Part shown: piece after piece, positions 1 to 11,798 of the stretch
Numbering within the stretch: the stretch's first letter is position 1
How the letters are laid out: every line of letters starts with the position of its first letter
Source: Ichthyophis bannanicus
Lineage: Eukaryota; Chordata; Amphibia; Gymnophiona; Ichthyophiidae
Reading direction: 5' to 3'
DNA length: 64,000 bases
Assembly (NCBI GenBank): GCA_033557465.1
Contig: CM066033.1
Span: 19,593,080 to 19,657,079 of the forward strand
Translations under genes and position numbers: made by a program
Notes under the pieces: generated by a model
Databases searched by the model: none
What the model saw: only the letters and a program-made list of their open reading frames with translations
What the model was told of the DNA's origin: nothing

Positions 1-3000
1 GAGGCCCCCTTGCATTGTCTGTTGGTTACACAGTCGCTGGCCACATATAGCAGGTTACATGGAATGCAGATGTGTAGCACGAAAATGGTCACCCACAATA
101 ACACACCCCAAATACAATGTCCCAATGAGAGTGTGGTAAATGCAGGGGGTAACACAGGACTGTGCAGACGTGCAATGCAAGGCGTGGCCATACATGCAGA
201 GTGTCATGTCTGAACATCAAACAAACACAATAATTAGCATGTGAATATGCAAAGAATGGCACATAATCTCACACTGCAACACACCGAGGTCATAGCTCCA
301 CATGTTGTGGCTCACAAACAGAGTCACTCTGATGCACAGCCACCAGCCGGACACTAACATGGTACTGTGATGCCACACATGAATGTAAACCACATTGCCG
401 CCTACACACATCAATCAAGGATGTTGGTGGGCATGACCGTGTGTTATAGGAAAACATGTAGCATGTCCAGGTGTGTGGCAGGTGGACATAGACAATTGCA
501 ATGCTGAAACTGTTCCCCCCTGCAACAATCATGGCTGTATGCTACAGTTGAAATAAACAGATCAGGGTATCCTGAGTGCCATGTCACACACATGGGCCAA
601 AGCTCTGCAGTAAACAACATGTGAGGAATGTCCAAACGACACAGATGATGTCAGTCCTGATGCGCAAACTGTACCAAAAGCAAAGGCTTCCTGACATCCA
701 AAATATCACTTACAAAATTCCCAGGCAAACATGGGCGTGCATAGTAAAGTGTCACATGCCAATATGGCACAGTCCGAGGAGGTTCATCTGTGTCCCTGCA
801 ATCAGCAGGACTGTCAGCTACAGCATGGCACAAACTGTGTGCTGTACATGTCTGTCATGGTCAAACAAGCAGTCCAAGAGCAATAACGTCCAGCACAGGC
901 CTGTGTTCCACTCACAGAAGTCAAACATCAAATAGGATATTTCCCATTAAACAATAACATGGTGCACTGTCCCACAACAGCTGTTGGATGAGGAGACGAG
1001 ATGCACTGGAGGAAATGTGTCCATAATGTCCACTGCCCTGTGCAAAGAAAGGATAGGTGTGGCCAATGTTAGTAACCCTGCAACAACACCACAAATTGCC
1101 ACAATGCACACTGCACTAATGAAAGATTGAAGTGATGGAAATGCAAACATGACAGGATATGCACATCAAATAAAACACAGATGTGAAAGGAACAGTACAT
1201 GTTGCTGCAGACACGGGTGTCACATGGAGATGGGTATGTTAAATACCATGTCACACAGGCATCTCACAGCTACACACTATATGCATCCCTTTTTGTGTAC
1301 AGAGATGCAACATTACATGTCCATGAGATCAAATGATACCCCACAAAAGGTACAGCCAGATGTAATAACAATTAAACAAAGGTGGAATCTAACCTATGTG
1401 TCCATGATGTGTCCCTCATCAATCCCATCAACTGCTGCATATGTACACCAGGTCACAGCGAACGGAGACGATATCAGGTCAACCAGTAGAACCAACATGT
1501 AAAGTCACACATCAGGGATCTTCACATCATGCCTATGTCAGACAGAAAACAAATGTTGCTCAACACCAGTCCCACATAACACAGGACACAACTCTGCTCA
1601 CCAGAAATGTGGGTGATGATGAATAGGTGAACAGCACTACTGTAGAGGTAACAAACCCCACAATGCCCCCCAGGTGCCCGCACCCATCAAAGCATATGAC
1701 AATGTATCATGCATGTACAATGCAGCACCACATAAGCAAACCAATAAACAGCCACCAGCACAATATGCGTAGTACAATGTGACAGCTGACATACGTGGCC
1801 TGTCGGTGCCCAAGTGCTAATTTGTGCACATAACGGTCGAGTGACATGCAAGGACACCCTGATGATGGCCTATGTAACTAAAATGGTGGAGGCAGCAGGT
1901 GTTGCTTCCGCAAAGCTAGCCCATCAAGGCCCACATGTGGATCTGTGGAAAATCTACCAGAAAACCCATCACAGGAAAAATACTGGTCACAACCGCACGT
2001 GGAGATGTGTGACAACAGGCAAATATGGGTAAGACCAGCACACAGAATATACGTGAACAACACCAGCTGCCAAATATGATACATAACAGGCTAGATGTTG
2101 TGCACCTGACATCACACACATACAATGTATCGGTAGTTCTACATACCCTGGACCCCAGCATTTCTGCTGATGTTCTGCCATGTGCTAATGACACACACCG
2201 ACAGCACTGTCATCACGTATGTCCTGTGTAGTGGAAAGAAGAAACAACCTTGTCAGGTTCCAGCGCTGAACGCCACACTGCAACGTACTGTCCCCAGCTG
2301 TAATACACCAAAACATGAACCAACAACGGACTGTGCACCCTCACACTGCACAGATCTTGTACATGGGAGAGGCATCATGTACATGTGTGATGCAAATACC
2401 AAGGCCCCCCACATCCATCATATGCCTCCCCACCCTCCTGCTGTGCCACACACGTGCCAAAACAGCTGGATGGACACACCATGTTGGTGACGCATCCCAA
2501 GGTTCACACTATATGTCTGTGCCTCCCTTGTTCAGACAAACACCCCCTCTCTGTGTGCAGTACCCTCCAATTTTGTTTTGAAGCACAGTGTAAGTACCTG
2601 TGTCACCTGGAAATATGCCTCAATACCACCTGTATACACTGTGTAGATGCATATTATGTATTGTACATCTCCCCCAGCAAAGAATAATGACAGTTGTGTG
2701 TTTATCATGTGATGAAATACATGGCAAGGGCAGCACCATGGCTCTCCACAATAACCACCATGTCTGCATGTCACCTTACCGTGATTGTTGCATGTTAACC
2801 CATTGTGTAACTGTGAGAAAGTTCAACCAAGGATAGGTTTGCTGTCTCAATGCCCCAAATAACCCCCACATAGGTCTGTGTGTGTATGTGCATATAACAT
2901 CCCTTGATAGTGTCCTCAAGGTATCTGTGTGTCTGTACCGTGCTATCCTGCCATACACACAGCACGTCCCACACGCATGAGGCAGATGTAGAGATACTAT

Positions 3001-3779
3001 CAAATACATATGCCACCACTAAAATGGAAGACCCCATAAAATCGGAAGGGCAAACACATCTAGCGTCACATTTGCCTAACGAAATACACCCATTCAGCAT
3101 CTAACCCACTGCACATCTGTATGTGTGTACATGTAATATACTGCTATGCATTACTCCACCACAAATGGACTGTAGCAATCATATGGCCCCCTGGCTGCCC
3201 ACTGCACATGTCCACATAATTCACCATATCCATGCCTGTGACACCTGATGAGGCATACCTTACCACACACTGCGCTGCTGCTGCAGCAATACACGTGACA
3301 CCTTGTCAGAAACACCATAGGAACGTTATCAGGTGCATGTGTACTGTGATATGTCTGACATATGGCATTGAAAATATCCAACATACAAACATAGCAAGCT
3401 GACAGGAGCAGAACACACACACACACAAACACCCACAGATTGCAGTACACAAACAAAGGTCCCGCATGAAAGCTCACCACAAACATGGACACCTCTATCA
3501 CACCAAACCCCTAACCATCTGCCTGACCCAGGCTCCTCACACACAATAACACCAAATAACTGTGTCTGGCCAGCAGTTGCTAGCACAAAAAACCACTAAA
3601 TGGTACTGTGACCCCCAAAAGCTCTGAAAGGTGTAGCAACACCCTCTGACCCACAACACCAACAGCTGCTACTGTGCTCTGTCCACATTGTCCATCACAC
3701 ACCTCTGACGACATGTTATGATGGATGTTTAAGAAAAGGACAATGCAGTGTTGCATCTGAATGGTAAATGGTCCAAACA
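1..3779. other. Gene-free CACA/TGTG- and CATG-rich tract
   Basis: No open frame here resembles a known protein; all are short and low in complexity. The sequence is strikingly rich in CACA, TGTG, ACATG and CATG on both strands, a texture that continues on both sides of the transposase and Myb genes downstream. I see no RNA gene and no clear tandem array. By position it is the 3' flank of the minus-strand transposase, so it may be the non-coding end of the same large element; that is inference. Confidence 0.5.
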
Positions 3780-6448
3780 TCACCCTTTGTAAACCTCACA
3801 CGCATACAACAGCACATATATGTGGGTAGATGTGCAATACATACCAGTGAATCTGTCTGCAATCAATCGACGCCTGACCGATGTGCCTGCCTGTGTGTCA
3901 CCACAGGCACGTACAGGGGGGCACGGTGGATCCTCCTGCACATCCTCATTAATCTCTGCAGGGATACCATGCCTGAGAGCAATGTTGTGCAGTATGCAAC
4001 AAGCTACGATAATCTCTGCAACAGTCATTGGCGAATATTGTAAGGCCCCACCTGATCTATCCAGACACCTGAAGCGACTTTTCAAAACGCCAAAGGTGCG
4101 TTCTATGACTGAGCGGCTGGATGCGTGGGCCTCATTGTACCTCCGCTCTGCACGTGTCCGTGGTTGACGCACAGGTGTCAGGAGCCAGGGCCGACACCCA
4201 TACCCTGCATCACCTGCAGAGAAGAATGTTGCATGTGAATGACTGAGCGCATGACACCATAAATTCACAGATGTATAGACGAGAGACATAACCCACAACA
4301 CATCAGGACAGACATATTTTACATCACAATTATCCATCAGACCTAACAACTATTCTGATAGAAACACAACAAATGCCCTGTCAGGTCTGTAGAGACATGT
4401 CCGAGAACAACACAATCCCACCTTGTCCCCCCAAATGAGTCCTATGTTGAGCACACGTCCCATGTTATGTGGCTCATGTTCTCATCACCGACACCATCAC
4501 CACCAATGGTAGAGTACGCAATAAAAACACACATGACACATACAAACAATATATGTTTGCAAAGTAAAGAACACAATAATGTTTGCTGGGCCAATGTAGG
4601 CGCACACACACAACATGTTTGACTGTGATGTCAGCCAGGATGAACACAATATCACCATGACACCCCATGTCGTCAAAGGTCTCCATATCTACATATAGCA
4701 GTATAACTTAAAATGCTGTTGACCGCTGTCAACAAACCATCTCAGTAGACACCATGTCTACTGTACCCTCACCGTTCCATCCTTGTTAAGTTGTGCTCCA
4801 CAGAATATGACATTGTAGGCCACATGATTTGTAAAACATCACAGCTACTGAGTATGACAACGTTCCTGTGTATGTCCCACCAATACCCCTACGTCTGGCC
4901 AAAAACATAGGCCCACGTCTTTGCAGTCAAATCTCCCAAATGATGAGTCACATCAGGAGAATCACGGACAATGACGCCTCAGCACTGCACATGTGCAGTG
5001 CGCAAAGGTAATGCTAACCCCAGTCCGGCCCCCCCCCTGTAATGGCAGAGGACAAAAGCATTTGCACAGCTATGCAAAAATGTACACCCAATAGCAAAGG
5101 CAAGCAACATGCATCATATGTTGGCAACCCCCCCCTGTCCAGCAAACAACAGCTGACAGACCCATGAATGATTGAGTGTGTGGCCCTCACACGCACAGGA
5201 CACGCATTAGGAGCATGGATTGTAAATAACACACGTCTGACATGACCTAACACAGATACAATCTAAACCCATGCATACACAGGTGGGTGGAAATGCCCCC
5301 CCCCATCCCTGTGTGCAGAAGGTATACAGACACAGGTGCCAATACACACCCGACACACACATCTGAACAGTTGCATATGTTCCGTAACAACACCAGCATC
5401 TCCACATCACATATGGCTGTGAAACGGATGTGACATGGCTAATCATGTCCCCTGTTAAACAACGTCTACAGTCCTGTAATTATGTAAAGTCACAACAGTT
5501 GTCGGTTTGCTGAATGGGAGTTCATGTAGCTATAGCACAGTGGCCAATATCTGCAACACATGGGTAATGTTACGTAAACACATACATATATGACTAATCA
5601 TCGAAGATATATATGGAGATACTCACCCAGCAATATACAGTCACCGTAATGTTCCATCCTCAAATTCCCTAAATAGTGCTGAGCGATGCAGGATATAGGA
5701 GTCATGGGTGGACCCTGGAAACCTTGGGACCACATTCAGAATATGCAGATTAGCATCACATACAACCTGAACATTCAGGGAATGGTAGTGTTTGCGGTTG
5801 CGGAACACCACCTCCTGTCTCTGGGCGGGACCAGGGCAACATGTGTGCAATCAATAGCTCCCATCACGTGTGGTATCCCGGCTAACGCCTCAAAGGCCTG
5901 GTCCAGGGTCTCCCAATGTTGCCTACTGTGGGGAAGGGCTATGTACGTCCCCACCCGGCTGACCATAGCACGCAGTACCTGGTGGAGACAGCGTGAGAAG
6001 GTGGGGCGGCTCATGCCACCCACTGCGCCACAGATGACTGGAAACAGCCAGAGGCAAAGAAATGTAAGGCAGCAAGGAGCTTGACTACACCTGGTATGGC
6101 ATGGGACCGGCTAGTCAGGGGCTCAAGGTCAGGTCGCAGATCCTCATACAGCCCCCTAATAGCCCTTGTGCTCAGTCGGTACAGGGAGATGACCTGGTCC
6201 TCACGCATGCCCTGGAGCTGGGCCCTGGGCCTATAGAGCCGCAGCTGCCGAGCCTGCACCTCAGTACGCCGTCTGTGCCGTCGCCGCACAGCACCTCTCT
6301 GGCCAGCCGCCGCAGCAGCAGGTCTGAGTTGCTGCGGGTCTACACCCATGCCCTGTGCCACAGCCCCATGGACATCATCTCCCCTGTCCAGCAACCGTAG
6401 CATCTGCCCACGTCTTTGGGCACATGCAACAACTATTATGTCCTCCAT
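3780..6448 (-). CDS. PIF/Harbinger DDE transposase (HARBI1-like), two exons, frameshifted
   Basis: This is the endonuclease/transposase of a PIF/Harbinger DNA transposon, a nuclear DDE enzyme that normally works with a Myb/SANT partner. Exon 1 runs 6448 to 5627 and exon 2 from 4213 to a stop at 3780. The chosen start is the ATG at 6448 (MEDIIVV). A basic N-terminal half precedes the family's helical segment (LLAALHFFASG) and then MSRPTFSRCLHQVL. Catalytic residues visible are D in GAIDCTH (about 5850), D in GSTHDSY (about 5703) and E in SVIERTFGVLKSRF (about 4103). The donor GTGAGT (5626-5621) and an acceptor ending ttctctgcag (AG at 4215-4214) are both phase 1 and join LLG to DAGYGCRPWLL, the motif expected there. 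Frame breaks are needed near 6040, 5815 and 5655, so the copy is either decayed or affected by assembly indels. The C-terminus is uncertain because a possible donor (gtatgt) lies near 3848. Confidence 0.85.
4214..5626 (-). other. Intron of the Harbinger transposase
   Basis: The 1413-nt phase-1 intron has a GTGAGT donor and a pyrimidine-rich acceptor ending in cag. It contains no recognisable coding sequence and shares the CACA-rich composition of the flanks. Removing it restores the LLG-DAGYGCRPW motif, which is the main reason for calling it. Confidence 0.8.
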
Positions 6449-6677
6449 GTAAAGCCCTCTGTGACTACACAAGCACAAACACACAGACAAACACAGACAC
6501 ACAGACACACAGACACACACACTTGCCCAAACACTGCACAAATGGCAAAACCACCACAAACATCAAAGACAACATACAACTCCCACAAAATGGCACAATA
6601 CAGAAGCTCCCAGATTCTCCAAACAAACACACCAGGCGCCTAACAAAACACCCTCAATGTTGCTGACTGAGCACCCT

Positions 6678-6686
6678 CTTTTTATA
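6678..6686 (-). promoter_or_regulatory. TATA box for the transposase gene
   Basis: On the minus strand this reads TATAAAAAG. It lies about 230 bp upstream of the chosen transposase ATG at 6448, which places transcription start near 6650. The intervening leader contains a CA/GT-rich simple-repeat stretch (about 6475-6530). Confidence 0.6.
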
Positions 6687-6699
6687 CAGTGTACAGTTA

Positions 6700-7200
6700 T
6701 TTTCCGTTTTGTCGGTACCGCGCCCGTGTGCGCAGTGCGCATGCGCAGGAGGTCACGCATCGCCGCCTGTCTGTGCGTGCCGCGCATGTGCAAGCGTTGT
6801 CACGTGTGCGTGTGTATGACTGCGACGCGCATGTGCCAATTGGGGCGCATGTGCGTTTGGGTGTGCGCGGAGCCCATGTGAACCCCGTTACGCATGGGCG
6901 TATGCGTTTCACCAAAGTCATGATGCAAACACAAACGGTCATGCGCTAAGAGTGGCGCTTGCGTGTCGCGCAAGCACCTTAAAAGGCCAGCGCATGAGCA
7001 TGCGCAATTCAACACAGGCGCGTCGCACAAGCAGCGCCGTCGCCGACGTCCTGCTGCAAACAAACGCCCACGCGTTAAGAGTTGCGCCTGCGCATAACGC
7101 ACACAACCATAGAGCGAGACGCATGAGCATGCACAATGAAACACAGGCGCGTCGCACAAGCAGTGACGTCACACAGTGGCGCATGCGCAACGTATGCACC
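6700..7200. promoter_or_regulatory. CpG-rich divergent promoter with duplicated 127-bp unit
   Basis: This is the only strongly CpG-rich stretch in the first 17 kb and separates the transposase (minus) from the Myb-like gene (plus). Many near-palindromic CGCATGCGCA-like words occur. Two direct copies of a roughly 127-129-bp unit are visible: a GCATGAGCATG word near 6990 and 7120, and an ACACAGGCGCGTCGCACAAG word near 7011 and 7141. The arrangement suggests a shared bidirectional promoter or transposase/Myb binding region. That function is inferred. Confidence 0.55.
7164..7171. promoter_or_regulatory. Perfect CRE/ATF palindrome
   Basis: The sequence TGACGTCA is the canonical CREB/ATF site. It lies between the two divergent genes, in the second copy of the duplicated unit. 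The first copy has diverged at the equivalent spot. Use as a real binding site is inferred. Confidence 0.45.
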
Positions 7201-7489
7201 ATCCACAAAACTACAAATGCACCCAAACGGAAGCAAAATGTTGAGGGTTGGTTGAGGAGTCAGAGCGAGTGTATACAGAGTTGATGTACGTGAGAGGTGG
7301 TGTAGTGAGAGGTGGGTCAGTGTCATTTGGGTAGCCACATTTTCCCGTGGTGTTTGATAAGTACCCATATCTGTAGTCTGTCATTGTGTGTGTTACCTTG
7401 TCTGTGTATTGTGTTAGTGACTGTTCTGTTCCTGTGCTGCGTGCCTTGTGGTGGGGTCGTGGTTGCGGTGTCTGTCCCGTGCCTGTTGT

Positions 7490-7760
7490 GGGAGGGGCGG
7501 AGGGGGTGAGGTGCAGTGGGGAGGCGAGTGGTGAGGTGAGTGGGGAGCAGAGAGGAGGGAGGAGGCCGATGGAGAGACAGACCCGAAGCCAGCGGGGGAG
7601 GGGGAGTGACAGGGAGACACACAGGGGTACAGAGAGAGATAGGGAGCCAGGGACAGAGACAGAGAGGGATAGAGAGAGGGATAGGGATAGGCAGGGAGGG
7701 ACACAGACAGAGAGGGACAGAGAGAGGGGCAGAGGGAGGCTGAGGGTGGGGGAGGCTGAG
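7490..7760 (+). repeat. Purine-rich degenerate GGGACAGAGA minisatellite
   Basis: The plus strand is almost all purine with irregular repeats of GGGACAGAGA/GATAGGGA type. It can be read as an Arg/Asp/Glu-rich peptide from an ATG at 7569, and its complement gives long Pro/Leu/Ser-rich frames that are shadows. It probably forms the 5' leader or N-terminal low-complexity part of the Myb gene. Confidence 0.6.
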
Positions 7761-7764
7761 CCTG

Positions 7765-8316
7765 GTGTATTTGCGGGTGAGGTTGGTGCCGCCAGTACCA
7801 CTAAAGGCAGGGCCTGCGGGGACTGAGGGACCTGTGGAGGTGGGGGCAGTGCCAGGGCCATCAGTACCTGCACAGCCTGCTCCCAGCAGGCACACAGGGA
7901 AGAGGAAGCGTGTCCCTGTGTCTGAGGCTCTCAGGAGGAGGGCATTAAAATTCACAGACGCTGAGAACCACAACCTCCTCTCCATGGTCCTTGAAAATTA
8001 CGAGGTTCTGTTGGCCGACAGAGCACAAGGACAGGCACAGCAGGGCGTAACGCGGTGTGGGAGGCGGTCCAGCGAGGGGTCGCAGAGGCAGGGGCCCCCC
8101 CACGGGACATAGATAGCCTGAAGAAAAGATATTCCGACATCAAAAGAGGTGTACGGCAGCACCTCTGTGCCGAAAAAAAACATGCTAGGGGTACAGGAGG
8201 AGGGGGCCCCCTGCCAGCCATGCTGACGCCCCTGGAGCAACAGCTGGCCGAACGCCTCGGTCCGGTCTACACCTATGGTCTGCCTGCGCTGCTGGATACT
8301 GTAGATACACATGCAG
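7765..8316 (+). CDS. Myb/SANT-like Harbinger partner protein, exon 1
   Basis: The exon encodes a basic patch (GKRKRVPVSEALRRRALKF) followed by a Myb/SANT-like trihelix domain: FTDAENHNLLSMVLENYEVLL, then NAVWEAVQRGVAEAG, then SLKKRYSDIKRGVRQHL. It resembles the MYPOP/TSNARE1/NAIF1-type domains derived from Harbinger second genes, which bind transposon ends and bring the transposase to DNA. One frameshift near 8048 separates helix 1 from helices 2-3 and falls in a conserved position, so it is a mutation or an assembly indel. The frame opens after a TGA at 7741 and has no ATG. The true start may be the ATG at 7569, reached through another indel in the purine-rich stretch, or may lie in an upstream exon. 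The exon ends in a strong donor, CAG/GTAAGT, at 8317, phase 1. Confidence 0.8.
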
Positions 8317-11300
8317 GTAAGTATGTCATGCATATCCATCACATCGCATAACCTCCCTGAGATGATCAATGTGTATACAGCTGACATTTGCAGATGCACA
8401 CACATACCTATCTCCCCATTCCAAGGATGTCGTTAGCCTTGTGTCTGAGGCTGTGTGCACACCCCCATCATACCCTATGGTGGCCAACACATAGACACAG
8501 TGCGAACACTATGTCGGTAGACGTGAGGGTCAGAGATGTTTTTGCGCAATGTGTCTGGGGTTGTTTCCCTGAGGGTGGAATGATAAAGCGGCCCGTGTAA
8601 TCATATGTAGATGGTGATTACTGTCTGCCAACACATGGTGGCATGGAACAGTTGTAATGGAATGTGTATTTGCCAGGGTATGGGCGAAGGGGAATGGTCA
8701 CCACAAATGCAGTATACGGAAATATACATCCACACTGTATTTAACAATCAGTCATTTGTTCATTTTTTACAGAGTATTGTAAACATGGGAAACACACTAT
8801 AATGTACCTGTACTGTAACCCAGTTACCCAGCCGCGTCATGTGACCCTTGTCAGGATCACTGACGGCTGGTACACACACAGCAGATGTATGAGGATAGTG
8901 GAGGAACATCCAGGCCTTGCCGTAACAATCCCTGTCAGTCTGACACGTTCTGCAAACCCTTTGTCATGCAACACAATCATTGACCATTGGGAAGCCAAGG
9001 GTATAGCAACCACGAGGGTTCCCCATGATTGCACAAAACCTCTGGCCATGTCTGTCATCCGCATCTATGGGATCTCACAGCTCATTACAGGGTAAACTAT
9101 GGCGTCAGTACGCTGGACTGTTTGCAGGGCTCACCCCACTTTGACAAGGGTATTGCTGGCAGATGTCAGATGTGGATGACACATGATGTTATCTGTGTCT
9201 ACACATCTCTGTCATGCATTGTTGGTACCCCTCTCACACCTGTGTGTGTATGCAAGTAGTGGATGACACTAGTTAATATTATGTGGCGTGTCCGTGAACC
9301 GTGTCTCACACGTACGACACTCAGATTCCCCCTGGATTCATATCCCCTCCATAGAGATATGTTGTTTAACGTACACAAGAGTACATGGTACATCTCACAG
9401 ATGTGTGTTGGATATATTCTGGGTATGTCCCAACCCACGTCAGCCTGCATGCACCCACCCTCTGCAATGTCTGCCTGTAATTAGGTGAAAGACAGTGGTC
9501 AGCCAACCGTGCTGCTACTAGAAACTGTCACTGGGATGAGGGACACCATGTACCATGTCCTGCGGGAGTCCACGCATATTTGTGCCCACTCTGTCCACCC
9601 CCCCCATGGGTCAGCTGTTCCCCCCAGAGGGCCGGACACCATTCCTGTGTCTCTCATTGCACACACACCTCACGTTTTCCGGAATGGTCTTGCCAGTCAC
9701 AGGATCACCCTGCAAAACTGCTGGTGTGTTTGCAAAGACCGTGCCATATGACATCTGCTAGCCATTGCTTGCCCTAAACAGCCAAATGTTACAGCAAAAT
9801 GTGCATGTCCCTGGCCTTCACATTGTTTCACATCCCCATCTTCAGCTCCCCTGGCTCCCTGCCACCCACCCTCTGTCACTCTGTCTCACTGAGTTTAGCA
9901 AGCTGCCCCTGCAACCGGCAGTCAGCACCCTGATGTGCTGTGGTCCATCAGTGTCCCAGTCATCCCCCCTCTCACAAGGTGATGCGTGTTAGCTGATTGG
10001 ACATGTGTTCCGTGTTGTAACTATATAAAAGGGTGCATGCACCTGCATGAACAGAACCTTACACCTGGACGACATCTGTCCACATGGAGTTGTGTGGTGC
10101 AATCATTTCACAATTCCCCCCCCCCCCCATGTAACACCACAAAAACACCACAAGATGCAATACACATAGGGACAAATATGTAGCTGTGTGATACACAGCT
10201 GTCATGTACCCTACATAGGCTTTGATTTGCTGCCAGCCCCATGGCCAATGACGATCCCTGACGGGGCCCCCCCCCCCAACGTATCAGGGATAGTACATCC
10301 TTAACACACATCCCATACAACTTCTGAGCGGGTAGGTTTAACAGGACTAGGGATCGTGGGGATCATGTATCTGTGGCATGTGTAGAGGTAATGCACATAC
10401 CCATTCACTTGCAGTCTGGCTCAGTGCTATCACCCTCCCCTACGTCACACTCACACATGTACATGGCCAGTCAAATGTGGTGACATGTGACTGTTGGGGG
10501 GGACGGGGACAGCACAGAGTATGGGTGGTGGTGCACCATGGGTAGCCTAGTATCCACACCTTCCAGTACAGCAGGCAGACAGTACAGCAGTGCTGGCATA
10601 GATATTCCCTGACACATGTTATGGGAAATGTCCTGGCCAGGTGTGTCAATACACGTACTAACATGACCGAAGGGCAGATGTGTCACCCTTCCCCTGACCC
10701 TGTGGCTGCAGTAACACATGACCTGTGCTCTGATGATGACATATGTCCACCATGAGACATGTTGTGTACCCTCTCAGTTGCAGCTAGCCCTGTATTGGCG
10801 TGTTTATCCATGGCCCCCACCTAGGGTACAGGGAGACATCCAACATGTGGTACACATCCCAGCAGTGTGTGACACTGTTCCAGACATGTCATGGAGTAGA
10901 AGCCCAATAAACAACTGCACCATCACTGCCCTATGTCATCTCATCTGTCAACTGTGCATTGTGTGTGACTGTTTCTGTTTATCTGACATACTCTACGCAC
11001 ACTGCTACATGTGCCTGTCAATTGTCTCAGGATCCTCTGCAGTGGTATCGTCCTACATTGTAGGTTCGTGGAAGGTACATGTAGCACTGGGGAGACAGTA
11101 TGTCCCATGTGAATATGCCGTGAGCAATGGCATGCACACCCAAACCTAGACTGTCAAGGATGGAGTACCTGTTGGTGCTGTGTAGCCCTGTCAGCACATA
11201 CATTACACACATGGGGTGTGGGATCGACTGCTGAATAGATGGCCATATGAGGATATAGTCAAACCTGGAGGCCACACAGGGCATGCACGGCTGACTCCCA

Positions 11301-11474
11301 GACCAGTTTTAATGACACAGGTACATGGTTGTGGGCGATAGGTATGTGGGGGCTCTGTATGTACCACACATTCAGGGTACTCTGAATATCACATATGGGT
11401 GGTCTGGATCACACACGTAGATGTTGCTGTACAGCTTACACATATGTATTTATCTGTGTGTGCACACAATACAG
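8317..11474 (+). other. Intron 1 of the Myb-like gene
   Basis: This 3158-nt phase-1 intron runs from GTAAGT at 8317 to an acceptor ending acaatacag (AG at 11473-11474). It holds CACA/TGTG-rich sequence with short poly-C runs near 10120 and 10270, and no recognisable gene. Confidence 0.65.
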
Positions 11475-11798
11475 GTGACTATAGTACATTGCAGACACAT
11501 GTGGAGCAGGAGGAGGAAGAGGAGGAGGAGGAGCTGGAGCAGGAGGAGGGGGAAGAGGAGGTGTGGCACGCACCTGGAACAGAGAGCCCTGATACGGTGG
11601 TTGATGTGGGGAGTAGTCGCCAGGGGGAGAGGCCTGGTCCCCGGGAGGGTCACATGGGACCTCCACGGAGCCCCACACCACCAATGTTGTCTGCAGCAGG
11701 ATATGCTGCAGCAGCACCAAGGCGCAACGAAACTGGCGAGGATGTGCTACTACATGAGCTGCGTGCCCGTGGTGATGCATCGCAACGCGACAATGAAG
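11475..11798 (+). CDS. Myb-like gene, exon 2 (acidic region)
   Basis: The exon is entered in phase 1: the g at 8316 plus gt here makes Gly. It reads GDYSTLQTHV, then an almost pure Glu tract (residues about 12-30), a Pro/Gly/Ser-rich linker, and a helical segment APRRNETGEDVLLHELRARG. The end is a GAAG/GTGGGT donor at 11799, again phase 1. Matching phase at both edges and the loss of the frame two codons past the donor support a real exon. Acidic tracts are common between the Myb domain and C-terminal helices in Harbinger partner proteins. Confidence 0.65.

Noticed and set aside
6475..6530. CA-rich microsatellite as a possible special structure
   Set aside because: Ordinary CA/GT simple repeat in the transposase leader.
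7211..7985. Two 220-codon minus-strand Pro/Leu/Ser-rich frames
   Set aside because: They are the complement of the purine-rich minisatellite and the Myb exon; long only because the composition lacks stop codons.
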